Part shown: in pieces, positions 21,682 through 36,600 of the stretch
Layout of the letters: each line of letters opens with the position of its first letter
Numbering within the stretch: the stretch's first letter is position 1
Source of the DNA: Enoplolaimus lenunculus
Lineage: Eukaryota > Nematoda > Enoplea > Enoplida > Thoracostomopsidae
NCBI GenBank assembly: GCA_030248215.1
Contig: JASANG010001218.1
Coordinates: 106,920 to 170,919, forward strand
Direction: 5' to 3'
Length of the DNA stretch: 64,000 bases
The notes under the pieces: model-generated
The model's input: only the letters and a program-made list of their open reading frames with translations
Told to the model about the DNA's origin: nothing
The model's database searches: none
Translations under genes and position numbers: made by a program

Positions 21682-24600
21682 GTAAGAAAATGACACTTTA
21701 AATAATAATATATTTGTTTGATTTTGAATATCAGTAGAAAATGTGAAAAGAAATTGAAAATTTGAAAAATCATTTTTATAATTTCGGACTGCCAGTGCTC
21801 AACTTGACATTGTGATTTCAAAATTACTTACGTTCCAAATTCTATTTTGTTAGTATGAAATACATTTATCAGAAAGCGACACTTCTAACCAGACACCAGT
21901 TTTGGTAAATAAGAATTAAGTTAGATATTGCTTAATTTGTTTTTAGAAACGCGGCAAAGGCAAAGATTTGTTCGATAAAGTAATGTCGCAACTCAATATT
22001 TACGAATGTGATTATTTTGGTCTTAGTTATCGCGATTCACAGAGCAAGCGGGTAACAATTACGTCTACATATCTTTTACGTGCGATTTTGTGTGTGTTTT
22101 CTTTTTATGGACTGATTGGCCGTATAGTGTGTACTAGCAAAAGACGCTATTATTAGCGTCGTGTATATAGTACGGCGGGGAAAACAAAATTTCCGAAAAA
22201 GTTTTCAAACCGCTATAACTTTGCAGTAATGATTTCTATGTTAAACCAATTCATTACATTAGTAGTGCAATTCAGCATCATCTAGCGCGAAGCGCGATAG
22301 ATCATGCTCTAGCCCAGTTGCGAAATTGTGAAAAGCTTCGGTGGAAAAGTCGCATTTGCGGAAAAACAACCCATGTTGTTTTTCTGCTCCTCCTTTACAG
22401 ACTAATATATAACGATATTCACTCAAAATTTTACTTAGGTAAGCGACCATAAAAGCCCCGAAATAGTGCCGATTTGTTCAAGACAATGCTATATATAGAT
22501 TGGACATAAACAACACAACCAAAAACAATATGTTTAAATCCACATTTGCACTGAACCAATGGATATGTAGACATCACAAGTTGTAACATTATTGATAATG
22601 TTGTTGTTGTTGTTGTAACGCCTTTGTGCTACGAGTCACCGTTGATGTCGAGCCCAAGGAGTGTGGCAGCTTCAACCGGCTTCGTCCATAAAGCTTCTGG
22701 CGTCAGAGATGTGGGATTGGCCGGGCAATTGAACAAATGTATCGTGTCATGAGGAGTCGCGGAGCACAAGGGGCACGCATCCACTACATCATGGTTGATC
22801 TTGGCCAGATAATTATTTAGGATGCTTGAGTAGCCAGCACGGAGTTGAGGATAATAGAAACGAACAGTGACCAATTAAATGTTAGCAAAGATATATTCTG
22901 GGAACAAAAATTATCACGAGACAGATCTTGTCTGCTGGAGCATAAGTAAAATAGGTATCTAAATCTTAATACAATATATATGAAACCAACTGTCTGCTTC
23001 ATCTGCTCATGAGACAAAAGAACGCATTTCTCAACACTGGGGGTTGTACGGCGTGAACGTAGGTTTTTTTTCACTAAAATCGAATGGGTTTTCTCCGCCC
23101 GATGACTATACATAAATAGTAATTTGTAGATAGGTATATAGTTGGTAAGTGTGTAAACAAATGACGATAAAATTAAAATAGATTTCACTATTATAGTATG
23201 CAAACCTTGACAATCGCCGAAAATAAACCATCGAAAGTAAAATTTGTAAAACTACCAATTTCTGCTATGGTGTTCTGTGTAACATTTTATTTAGCATCTT
23301 TGGAAGGCCAGTTAAAATGGTCATTATTTGTACGTATGTATTTATAATATACGTATGTACTATTAAAAATTCTGTTTCAATCGAAAAGTGATCGAATACA
23401 ATATAAATTTAATTAGAAAATTTTTTCACAACACAGAAAAAATATCGCGTAACATAGCTAAACAGTGAGAAAATCCGTAAAATTGTTACCTACGTGAAAA
23501 TCTCAATTATTTTGTGTTAGAGTTAAATCGAAAAACGCTTTCAGTTACGGATCGAAAATAACCTGGTTTCCATTTGTTTAGTTTGAGTCCGCGCTCTTTC
23601 ATCAGGGTTTCAGCTGGACGATGTTAGCTTTCAAGTCCAGTGTGCATGTGAGTACGTGCCAGTATTGTTGTTACTGTGACAGAATATTTTTTGGTTACGT
23701 ATTTATCAGGGTGCAAGCGGAATTTCGATTCCGATTCGAATTTCGATTCAAAACGAGTTCCGATTCCTATTCAGATTACACAATCAATTGGAATCTGAAT
23801 TGTTTTCGATGATACTTGTTAATAGAAATAATCCGTGTAGTCACAAAATTTCTAGTTCCGATTCTGATTGTGATTCTGATATAAATTTGCTGTTCCGATT
23901 CCGATTGCCGGTATAATCCAGCTATACTTTGCACCCTGATATATCAGGGTGCGACCGGATACCAAAAACAAAAACTGACGGAGCTTTAGCAGGAGTCGGA
24001 TAATCTGGTATTCGGCCGGAGCCGGAGGCAGATAATGAATTCTAATCTAATACTAGATTGCATTCAAATATGAGAACGTAGGTTACAATTTTTCCTTCCG
24101 TGGCTTAAGGTACTCAAAGAGTTTACGTGATAAAGTTTAACATCTCACACTGATGCAGTTTTAACACTTTAACAACAGCCGTATATATTATACTACAATT
24201 CTATGCTTTTGAAGCGTTGCGTTCAGTTGCAATATTCGTTTGGCCCATGTTCCTATTAAGGGAATGGCATTCAGTTTTCCGTAGGTACTTTAAAACTGAA
24301 ATGGCTAAGATCAGGACAGATCTCGGTATTTGGCAGGTCTTGGCTTCTTGAGTCTCGATGGTTTAGAACCCACACTGGAAGCCGAGGATTCAGCAAATCC
24401 TGGTAGAATTCTAAATAGCAGAAGTTAATATTGTTGAAGCAAGTAATGCCTGATGAATAATATTTCGCTATGAATTTATGAATTTTCATTGTTACGCAAT
24501 TAGCAGGATATTCTGAAAAGCATTAAAAATAATTTATTTTTAAATTTTATTTTTCGGTGTTGACCAAAGGTTGACCGAGACCGAGACTTTTCATGACCGG

Positions 24601-27600
24601 TATCCGCCCATTCTTGACTCGGATTAAGACTGTTATTTTTGCTTAGGCTTAAGCTTAGTTATAGACCCATATTTACGCTGAAGTTTAGTCTTAGCCTAGA
24701 ATAGAGGAATATGCTGAGATATCTAATCAGTCAACACTCGTCATCTATATTTGGTTTTCTGACGTTATTGTAACCCAATAAAGATTGTGAATGTACACGG
24801 TCACATGCAAACATTTACATTACATGTGTGACAGAAAAAATATATAAAAGTAAGCCAATCAGTTCGATGGTACTTAGCATAAATACGAATGATGGTATAA
24901 ATTTTTTCGAAGTTTTTAAAAAAATATATCAGGCAAGGTAAAATACCGGAACCCGAGTCGGATGTCGATTTTTTTGCCGGAGCCGGATATCTGATTGCAC
25001 CCTGATACATTATGTATATATTAACTTAATTATGGTACCTGGTTGAAGTTTCTACGATACGGGTATAATTTATATTAATGTATGCAAAATGTGAAACGTG
25101 TAGTTTTATCGGCTTAACACGGTTGTTAGAAAAGATGTGGTCTACGTATGTTGGTAATGTTGTTCTTTTTCACAGTTTTATGTACTACCGAGGTAGACAG
25201 GTGGTTTTAGTTTTCAAACAGTTTGGATGGGAAGTTAACTTGCTCTGAGCTGTGCTGATAGCTAGGGACGCTCGAAAACGGTGACGGTTGTTTTGGAGAT
25301 TCGCAACAGAGTGGGTAGCGGGGTTTCAACAGGGCTCCCCGGGCCGGGTTCTTAACAGGATGGCACGTATATATTTAATACTCGATTTGATCGATTTTGA
25401 ATCCGAATCGATTGCGATTTTGCCGAATGTGATGCAGAAGGTTCACTTCGAAAAATTTGAGGTAAAACGGTCCCAAGGCCCCATACTCAACCCGACGCCC
25501 CGTACTCAACTCAACGCCCCATATTCAACTCAACGCCTCATACTCAACTCAACGCCCCGTACTCAACTCAACGCCCCATACTTAACTCAACGCCCCATAC
25601 TCAACTCAACACCCAATACTTAACTCAACACCCCACACTCAACTCAACGCCTCATACTCAATTCAACACCGCATACTTAACTCAACGCCCCATACTCAAC
25701 TCAATGCCCCATACTCAACTCAACACCCAATACTTAACTCAACACCCGATACTCAACTCAGTGCCCCATACTTAACTCAACGCCCCATACTCAATTCAAC
25801 GCCCCATACTCAACTCAACACCCCATACTTAACTCAACGCCCCATACTCAACTCAACACCTCGTACTTAACTCAACGCCCGTGTCTCACTCTGTTCCAGA
25901 TCAATCTCAAAAGTATAAAACTTGTGGCATTTGGTTTTTATCAAAACCGGATCCGACTACGAACCTTCAAGTTGGGCCGAATCTGAAACCGAATTTGACC
26001 TTTTGATGTTACCTTAGTTTCTTAACCGTTAGAGTATTTTAGGGGAAGGAAAATTCGTGGGTAAAACTGATGTTCTTTAAACAAAAATCACAGTTAACCT
26101 CGTTTGAACGTACCGTATGTAGTATATATGTTAACGCATTTTACACGCATTTAGATTACATTATAACAGGGTTCCAACAGGAAGTATATTTTGCCGGAAC
26201 AGGAACAGGAATTGAATTTTTATGTAGGAACCGGAACAGGAACAGAAACGGTACTGTAGTGACCCGAATAAGAGGGGGACTGATATTTATTTGGCCTCTC
26301 CAGAGGGTGCCCCCCTTGTTATTCGGTTACGGACTGTTATTTATTTTTAACCCACGCTACGCCGCCATTCGTTACTGATACATATCCGGTACTGCAATTA
26401 TCGCAATTATCCGTTGAATTAAACGTTTTTTGCCTTGCATCAAAAGCTTGAGCGATAATACAAGGGTATACTCAGGAATATACTTTCAAAATTTAAGTAC
26501 GCTTTATAGTTTCGAATTCAAATTATTTGGTCCTGGAGTCATTTATGCGTTACAATTAGAGTTAATTGACTATTATGGACTCTGATTAGGGTTTATGGAG
26601 CCTATGCGCTTACGGACTGTTATTAGGCATACGGACTGCTATTGATGTGGACTTAAAATGGGGAACCCCTTTTATTCGGTTCAGTACAATATTTGAAATA
26701 ATTTTCGAACAAAATTGAATTGGAAAAAAACTCATGTCGAAATAATTTTCTAAAGACAAAGTTTCCAAATGTTTAAAGGATTAGACATAATTTGCCGCAA
26801 AACCGTAAAAATCCCGGTTCCTGTGCCATTGAGTGCAAGAACAGGAACAGGAATTGAATTTTTGCAGGAATTCCGGCCGGTACAGGAATTCCGGTTGAAC
26901 CCTGCATTATATATACGTATATATGCATCTGAAAAATTATTTAAATCAGTGTGTTTGACTTTTATACAAAGTCCGTGTGTATTGTTTGAAGGCTTAAAAT
27001 GATGAACCAAAGTACAAGTCGAGGTTTGGGGGTATTAGCAGAGCGGGTCGTCTTCCAGTAGCGAACTCTGAGCTATTTAGTGAAGGGAGGGGTTGTATAC
27101 AAATATGGACGTCGCAGGTCTACGAATAGTTTGTGAGTTAATAAGGTTTTGTCTCGTTTTTTGGGAGATGGCAGGGTACTAAACATAGCTAAATTCAGTA
27201 GGAATCGGAATTTGTAACAACCGTAATTGGAGTCGGACCCAGATCTGGAGGTTTTCAGATGCCATTTGATTTGAATTCCGATTCAAAAGGAGTTCCGATT
27301 CAAAACGAGTTCCTCCGATTCAAAAGGAGTTCGGATTCAAAACGAGTTCCGATTCAAAACGAGTTCCGATTCCGATTGCACAATCAATCGGGATCGGAAT
27401 TTTGACATTAATTTTTCATCCTACTGGTGATACGTTGTCTAAAAATTCTGTATCATTTATCTATTAAATTGCTTTCAATCAATAATTGATTGTTGTAGTT
27501 TAGCTTTTGCAGAACCAAAAATCACGGCCAGTTTATTAATGCGACGGTTTTGAACATTGCTAAAAAGCCAACAATTCCAAATCCGATTACAATTCCGGTA

Positions 27601-30600
27601 TAAAGTTGCCGTTCCGATTCCGATTCCGGCATAATTCAGTTCCGCTTTACACCCTGTCATACAACGTTCTCATATGACGAGCCTTGTTCTGTGATGCATA
27701 TGGTTTATAGAGTTCACATGAACAATGTCATTCATTCATGGTTAAAATTTAAAAATAGGCAGAATTATATGATATATAACAATAAAACAGCAATAATCAA
27801 ACGCTTTATGCGTGTCCGGCAGCTAACTCAACATGCCTTAGGGTAGGGGTTAAATTTTTAAATAAATTTTAAATGGCATTCAAGTGAGGTTGAAACTTTT
27901 TTAAGAGGAGCAAATTTTATTCCTAGGGGAACTGAGTATCCTGACGGCCGTTGGATACGATCGGCATACGTTTTATCAGGGTTGCAGCAGTTTGAGTCAG
28001 TGCTATTGTTCCTGATTTAATTTTATATATATATATACGTATATATTGTATATTTTTGGTTTCAGAATTGGCTGTATTTCGAAAAACCTATCGCAAAGCA
28101 GATCAAAAGTAAGTTTAGGCTGTGTTATAATAATAGCAGCATACTGGCTGTCGGAACCAAGTGGGGCATGCCCATCCAGGCTTATACCCCCAACCGATAT
28201 CAAAACCAAAATTTCGTTTTAAGGTTAAGATTTTGTATATACTGAAACTTCGATATCAGGGTTCCAACTGGAACTAAATTTTGCCGGAACAGGAACAGGA
28301 ATTTGAAATAATATTCATCACCGGATTACTGTTGGACCTTTTAGAAAACTTGCCAAAAAATAGCTTAAACGAATTTTCAGCTATTTTATCAACAAAATTG
28401 AAGTAATTGCAAAAACACTCGTGTCGAAATAACAATTTTTTAAAGAAAAAGTGTCCTATATTTTTAAATGATTAGAAATAATTTGTCACAAAACCGTAAA
28501 ATTTCCGGTTCCTGCGTGTGTGAATGCAGGAACAGGAATTTGAATTTTTGCTGGAATTCCGGCCGGAACATTAATTCCGGTCGAACCCTGATATCTATAT
28601 ACGTGTTTCGTGGTTCCCGGTCACAAATTTCTGGATCCACCGCTGATACCTTATATTGTTGTACGTATCTTGAAGGGCACGCACATGAACGCTTTGCAAG
28701 GTAATTATGACAAATGGTTGTTGGCGACAACGTTGGCTGTTGTAGAGTAAATAATACCACTTTGCAGACCGTTTTTACCACACGCACCCGCTGCTGCTTA
28801 GAAGTATAGTTTCAGTTTTAACCGGTGCACAGTTTTTTTCGCCAATGTAGGGGCCATGGCCCCTAAAATTAGCGATTGGCCCCGAGAAATTCGGGGTTGG
28901 GGGCCAATTGGCCCCTAAAGTTTTTGTCACAAGCTGTTTTTCAAAAATAGGTTGCAATTTTTTATTCCCAGGTAAATACAAATTCGACAACTTCGCCTGC
29001 GGCGCTACTTGATTTAGTCCCTAAAGTTAGCGATTGGCCCCGAGAAATTTGGGGTTGGGGGCCAATTGGCCCCTAAAATTTTTGTCACAAGCTGTTTTTC
29101 AGAAATAGGTTGCAATTTTTTATTCCCAGGCAAATACAAATTCGACAACTTCGCCTACGGCGCTACCTGATTTAGTACTTGCTTATTTCACTTCAATACA
29201 CCATATCTGTTCACATTTGGCCCCTAAAAATTACGATTGGCCCCTAAAAATTTGTGTATAGGGGCCAATTGGCCCCTAATTTTGAGTTGAAAACAAAACC
29301 CTGAACCGGTATATACCGGTTGAAACTGAGGCTATACTTTGAGGCACAGCTGGTTGCGTGGTGTTAAGTTTACTGTGAAATGTGGACCCAATATGACGCC
29401 CGTGGATAGTGGTTATTTGTACTCGAGTGTTTTTTCTGGCTGTATACCACGTTACTTGGTCGTAGGTGTAGGCTTCAGTTGGGTGATTAGAACGCAAATG
29501 TAAATGTATGTCGAGTCATGACCGTTTATTTGACTCAGTTGATTTTATAAGAAGGTTACAGGGTACATATAAAGCGAAGAACTCTTGTAAGGCTCTGATG
29601 CAGAGTAATCCTCAGCAATGCAGTGCCATCGAGAGTGTTTAGCGAAAATTTAGCTACCGATGAACGGGTATTATAAAATTATTTTAGTTTTGCATATATT
29701 CAGTGGGATAGTGCGCAGTGTCACGTATTTATCGGCCCATTTATAGAACAGGGCCGGAACAGTAGTATAAGCATATTCCTAAGCCTAAGCCTAAGCCTTA
29801 GCGTATGGATGAGCCTATTCCTAAGTCTAGCCTAAGCCTCTAAGTCTAAGCAAAAAAATTAGTCTAAAGCTTAAACTGACTCTATTATAGCCCTTCCGGA
29901 AAACGTATCCGGTCTTTCTCTATACATGGCCTATATAATATCTATCGGGGTTAGCGTTATGCGGTGTTTAAATTAATGTTTCGATGAAAGAAGTTACGAC
30001 CGCCCTTGGTGTCTTAATTAATTGCAATTGCACATCAGCGCAGTTTGATTGTGTCTGTGTTAGATATTTCGTAAGGTGTACCTAAATAAATATTATATAT
30101 ATATATGTATATATACATATATTTATATATGTTGATTAGTGCTTAAGAAAAAGGGTGTAACACGGAGGGTATTAGTGGTCTGCCCTCTTTTTTTTGGTTA
30201 TTTTGTTTATAGGTTTTTGCGAACATTTCGGTGAAATTTTTATCACCAAAGGTAACCCATCTTTTGGTAAATCCCTGGATACGCTTCAGTATGCGCTCGC
30301 TGGCGCGTAGTCAGCTCAACTTGATGGGACAAAATTTGACGAAGGGTTTAACAAGTTGAACCGGGGTATGCGGTTTGGTATAGCAAGCGTGCAAGTGAGC
30401 TAAAACTTTTCTAGGGTGCCAAATGCTTGTAAACGACGGACTTGGCCCCGCTATCACTACAGGCTTGGGTGTACGATTAGCACACATTTGTACGTTGGAC
30501 TTCTTCTGATACGTACGAAACGATCGCTTTTGATCGAAATAGTTTTGTGGGCGGTGTAAATTGCAAAAATGCAATTTAAATAATACAAACAATGCTGGAA

Positions 30601-33600
30601 ATGTTGAAATATTTTTTCAGAACGTCGCTTATATGATGGGGGTCTGGAACTATAAGATAAATTGATTCATATGAATTTTGACGGAGAAAAAACACTTGTC
30701 TACATAGGCTGGTATGTATTACATACATTGGCCCATGTTACTTTAAGGGGCGTTCAGGTGTCTGGTGGATCTATTAAAGAGTATGTTTAGATTCTAGAAT
30801 ACATTTTCGTTTAGACTTAGGCTTAGGCTTCTTAGGATTAGGAACACAGTTTTGCAACGCTTAGACTTAGGCTTAGGCTTAGGGTTAGGCTTAGGGACAC
30901 ATTTTTGTAACGCTTGGGTTTAGGCTTAGGCTTAGGAACACATTTTTGCAACGCTTAGGCTTAGGAACACATTTTTGCAACGCTTAGGCTTAGGCTTAGG
31001 AACACATTTTTGCAACGCTTAGGCTTAGGCTTAGGCTTAGGAACACATTTTTGCAACGCTTAGACTTAGGAACACATTTTTGCAACGCTTAGGCTTAGGA
31101 ACACATTTTTGCAACGCTTAGGCTTAGGCTTAGGAACACATTTTTGCAACGCTTAGGCTTAGGCTTAGGAACACATTTTTGCAACGCTTAGGCTTAGGAA
31201 CACATTTTTGCAACGCTTAGGCTTAGGAACACATTTTTGCAACGCTTAGGCTTAGGCTTAGGAACACATTTTTGCAACGCTTAGGCTTAGGCTTAGGCGT
31301 AGGAACACAGTTTTGCAACGCTTAGGCTTAGGCTTAGGAACACATTTTTGCAACGCTTAGGCTTAGGCGTAGGAACACAGTTTTGCAACGCTTGGGTTTA
31401 GACTTAGGAATACGCTTAATGTAGTGTCACGCCACTTACAGTCACATTGGCCCATACATTGATGGTATAAGCCAGGGCGCAAAGCGGAACTGGATTATAA
31501 TGGGATCGGAATCGGAACATCGAATTTATACCGGGATTGTAATCGGAATCGGAACTAGAAATTTTGTGACTGCACGGGTAAATTTGTATTGACAAATATT
31601 ATGTTGATTTAGGGTGTCTTATTGGCTGGCAATAAATTTCAAAAAGGTTGCATGAACAAGTTGGCGATGATTTTTTGGTTCTGTAAACGCTAATCTACAA
31701 TCAATCATTGATAAGTTAACTCATCGAAAGCAATTTAATAGATAAATAATACAGAATTTCTATACAACGTATCAGAACAGGTAAGATTAAAATTAAAATT
31801 TCAAAATTCCGATTCCGATTTATTGTGCAATCGGAATCGATATCAGAACTGGTTTTAAATCTGAATTCTAATCGGAATCGGAATTCCGGTTGCACCCTGT
31901 CTATGAGGGCACTGTGGGTGGAGCCGCGTTGTATTTCGATTTCATAGCTGTTGCATGCAGGATGCAGCTGACATTCCGGTTCCGGTAGTGAAATTTGGCA
32001 TTTTTTACTATTCGGTGCAGGTTTGAAATGTGTGATGGAATTTTCAGACATTTTCAGTGTTGACAGTTTTGAGTTTCGAAAGTTTTAAAGTTGAACTTTT
32101 TATTTGACGAGTTTGTCATTTTCGAAACTCAGAAACTGTCAACACTGAAAATTCTTGAAAATTAAATCACAGGTTTGAAACCGGCACCGAATAGTAAAAA
32201 CGATTGCCGAATTTACCTACCGGAACCGGAATGCCGGCTGTATCCTGCCTACAAAGTTGAACCTTTTATTTGACGAGTTTATCATGTTCGAACTAATCAA
32301 TAGGTGCACAACGCAAACGAAATCTAAGGGCTGCGCTATACCCGCTGCGCGTCGCCGGGCGTCACCATACAGATCTAGCCTATGCCTTTGTATGCAACGC
32401 TTAGCGGCGTACGGCGGTATCTGGCGTCGTGTCGCGGCATCCGGCAGCAGCAAAACATTTTACGCCGCTTCCGTAAGAATGTCACGAAATTTGGTTTGAA
32501 ATATCAGTTTTGGGTTTCATATTATTTTAAGAAGCCAGTTTTTACATATTAAACGAAATTGATGGCATTGATAAATGCCGGAAAAAAGTCATACGAATGC
32601 TACATAATCTGTTAAGCAACTGTGCGATAAAAGTCGGTCTTTTCGGTATTGATACAACAGGCTAACATTCAGACCCAAACGTTTATTTTTTGCATCATGT
32701 CGTACTATCAGTTACATGCAGTGAAAGTCAACAAAAGCAGTTCATGTATATATAAGTGTGCAACCGGAATTACAATTTACCGTAACCGAAATTTGAAACA
32801 GCGGTGGAACCGGAAAAAATGCCGGAGCGGGAATTCCCGACTGAAAGTCAACAAAAGCAGTTCATGTATATATAAGTGTGCAATCCGGAATTACAATTTA
32901 CCGTAACCGAAATTTGAAACAGCGGTGGAACCGGAAAAAATGCCGGAGCGGGAATTCCCGACTGAAAGTCAACAAAAGCAGTTCATGTATATATAAGTGT
33001 GCAATCCGGAATTACAATTGACCGGAACCGAAATTTAAAACAGTGTTGGATCCAGAAGGTGAAAAAATGCCGGAATTGGAATTCCGGTTGCACCTTGATA
33101 TACAAACAACGTTTATTTTTTGCTATTCGGTTCCGATAGAAAGTCTGCTATCATTAACGTTGTTCCCGTTCAATTTCAGCTATTTTTTTTTAATTTCGGT
33201 TGCTCCTGGCTTATGCTGAATGACATTCATGATTGTGGGAAACTCGATATGGCGGTGTTTTGTACAAAGTCTAGTGCATATGAGTCGCGTACAGAAACGA
33301 TTCAGTGTGATGTAGTCATGTGTACTAATGTTGGGCCGCCGCTCGACCAATCAGCTGAAAAATTTGGCTGTATGGGAAAGTTTTAACCCCGTTTATAAGT
33401 CATGTGAATTTTTTGTATTCCCATTCAAAAATTTTCACTGCCCTTTATATATGTGTATATATAAGATATATTATATATATGTATATATAACGTATATATT
33501 ACGTATATACACCCATTTGGGTTGTGACCTTACTACGGTAAAAGGCTTTTGGAGAGATACGACTGAGATTGGATCCGGTAATCAAATATGTAGCTGGGTG

Positions 33601-36600
33601 GTGTAGAAGGGCCGCTGTGTGATTGTGTTGGGTCGTCAAAGTCTTTTCAGGGTACATTTATAGTCTTGTTCAACGGGCAATGGGGTTATCTTTACATGGA
33701 AAAGCATTCTTGTTACGGAATTGTTTGGAAAAATGCGAATAATGCGTACGTTCTTCAACTTCTATCGGCATTATAATTTTACGGTTTCGAAATATTTGCT
33801 TGCTCGCTACGATTATTCGCTAATTATCCTGATGGTCGGATTTGTAGCTATACGCCCCTCTAAAATATTTAATACTGATATACATACATATATATATTAT
33901 ATACTATATATACATAAATATGTATGTATGTATATGCATGGCAGAGTTGCCTAGGGTGGGATCGGTATATATTGGCACTAAGAGAAGAGTTGTGATTAGA
34001 AGCGTACATGAGAAGCCTTGTGGAAAAGGATTAGCGCCGTTACTGGTACATCGTTTGTATTGAAAGTGTGGGTTTTCGTAGGTGCCCTGGATTGACTTTG
34101 GTAGAATTTGTTTTCCGAGGGTATGAACTATTCTTAGTAATTTTGGTAAAAAACGGTTATAATGCGATTAAGCAGCTATCGAAATATGTGTCAGGGTTGA
34201 AATTACGTATGTGTCGTTCGTAAATTTAATGTTTGCGGGTATTTATTCAAATTTCAAAATAGCAAAATGTTTTTAACGAAATTTTGGAAATTCCCAAAAT
34301 ATTGGTTAGGTTTCTGAAATCGTATTTTTAAGTATGGCTTAGAACTTAAGTTCAGTAAATACTTTGGTCGTTGACCAAATTTAATATATTACAGATTAGC
34401 AGCTCAGCCATATTATTTGTTATATGACAGATTATCAGTTCAGGCATATTTACTTCGGTCAAATTAAAGTAGAGTAGACCACGATGCCTCCAGGGCAGTC
34501 GTGAGTCACTGTCCCTAGGTGGGGGTTTTCTTGGCGACTAATAGCTGCATTAGTTGCGATTAGGGAGTTGAGTGTTAAATAAAAAATTACCCACACCGCA
34601 CAACTCACATGATTGAGTAGATCTTTGGAACTTGATTAGGGTTCTTACACCCACACTACGCGATACCATTGGTCAAACGTTTGAATCCCATTCGTCACTT
34701 CTTTTGGTAATTGCGCGTCCATTGTTGCCATTCGCCAGCCTATTTAGTAATTGTGGGATGGGGGTGTAGCATGTTTACCATCCTAAGGTTCCTAATATTT
34801 GCTAAGCTCACTTACACCTTGCTCAAGCTATTCTAACCTTAGCTTAGTTTCTCAAATTACACTGCTTAGGTATTAGTGCACTCCCCCATCCCACGCGCTC
34901 CTGAACATTATGTTATCATATACACAGTAACTTTTGCATCTTATGCACTAAGGTGCCCACCCCCATCCTACATTGCACCTTTACTTTTTCCAACGTATTT
35001 CCATTAAGCGACATGGTTCACCGATACCTAGCTAACTATCTTAACGCTATTCTACAGATTTTTGAATTGACTGTACAACAGCTTTGTAACATTGCTGCTA
35101 ATATGGATCGCTAGGTTAATAATGGACCATGTCACTTTTTAATTTTTACGGTCAGGGCTCATCACATCAGAATTTACTTCTGAGTAATATTTGGTTCTGT
35201 ATTGTTTGTAGATAGGTGCCCTCCCATCCCACATGCAACTTTATTTTTCAGTATTTTTCATAAAAAGACATAAACAACCAATAACCATAGTCAACCAATA
35301 ACCTAGCTAACTATCTTAAAAATCGTGTTACACAGGTGTTGCATGGTCAATTAAAAACTGTAGAATAGCATTAGAAAGTTTTTAATGTGATTTTCTTGAT
35401 CAAGTTAATTTTTCAAATGCTATTCTACAGATTTTTAATTAATCACGCAACAATTGTGTAACATTATTTCTATTATAGATTGCTAGGTTATCGATAAACC
35501 ATACCATTTTTTATGGTGAGTACAGACGACAACACAATTTCTTCCTGTTACGTTTATTTCTACGTGTTATGTAGAAAGGTGCCCACCCCAAACCACATAT
35601 ACTTTGATATTGCTCAAATTTTTTAATATTTTCCCAAAGCTAAAACATCAAACACAACGACTTATTTAAAAAAACATCAAACACAACGACTTATTTAAAG
35701 TCTTTTTTCTCAAATAATAGTTCTTAGATAAATTTAGCAAATATGTGACTTACATTCATTTTAATTCGATTTTGGACTCGACTCACACACCTGAGACCTA
35801 ACAGGATTTTTAATTTAAATCGATATTCGTAAAAACTAGAACACACATTCGTGAACCATTTATTGACTGACAATTTATTGACGGAGATATAAAACACGAC
35901 TTTACGTCATATAAAAATAAGCTTGCTAAATGCCGTAAGCATTATCGAACTAAGTTGGTCCAGTTACTTTTAGAATCGTCCCAGTTTCTAGTGGGACCGG
36001 AAAAGATCAGGTATTAATGTTTGACGACATTTTTTGCTTGGGCTTACGCTTATACTTTTTTCAGGCGGAAACTTAGGAATATGCTCAATCTAACGATATG
36101 GCTGTAGAAAATAACAGCCCATAAGTTGAGTTACTATTGATCTCTGCAGCCTGAACTTTGCAAGCAGAAATTATTACAACCTAGTTGAATATCAATTATG
36201 TCATGTTTCTGCAACCTAGCCAAACGGCCAAGTTTGTCCAAAAACTAACATTTTTAAAATTTTGCCAAAAACCAATATCTAAATCACTCAATAGAAAAAC
36301 ACATGACATTTACTAAGTACACACATATAGATACGATAGATAAAATAAAGCAAAAAAACGTAGTATTGTTCCGGATGGTTTAATTTTCCTGAAACAATAA
36401 ATAGAAAATAAATATTAGAACTATTAGTCGCCAAGAACCCTCTACGGACAGTCACTTACAACTGTCCCTAGAGGAAGTTATAACTACTTTGACGTTTATT
36501 TATTTTTGCTCAAAAAATTACGTATTTACGCAGATATATAAGTTGGTGACTTATGTAATCTAACTAACGCATACTTAAATTTCGCCACTGCATCCAAATG

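Noticed and set aside
30750-31440. CRISPR-like array of regularly spaced repeats
   Set aside because: Eukaryotic context, and the spacers are the same sequence throughout; it is a minisatellite inside a transposon.
32250-32500. Open frames on both strands around a GC-rich patch
   Set aside because: The start AAGGGCTGCGCTATAC and CGGCGTACGGCGG words make this a fragment of the GCGCTATAC-MITE family, not a gene.
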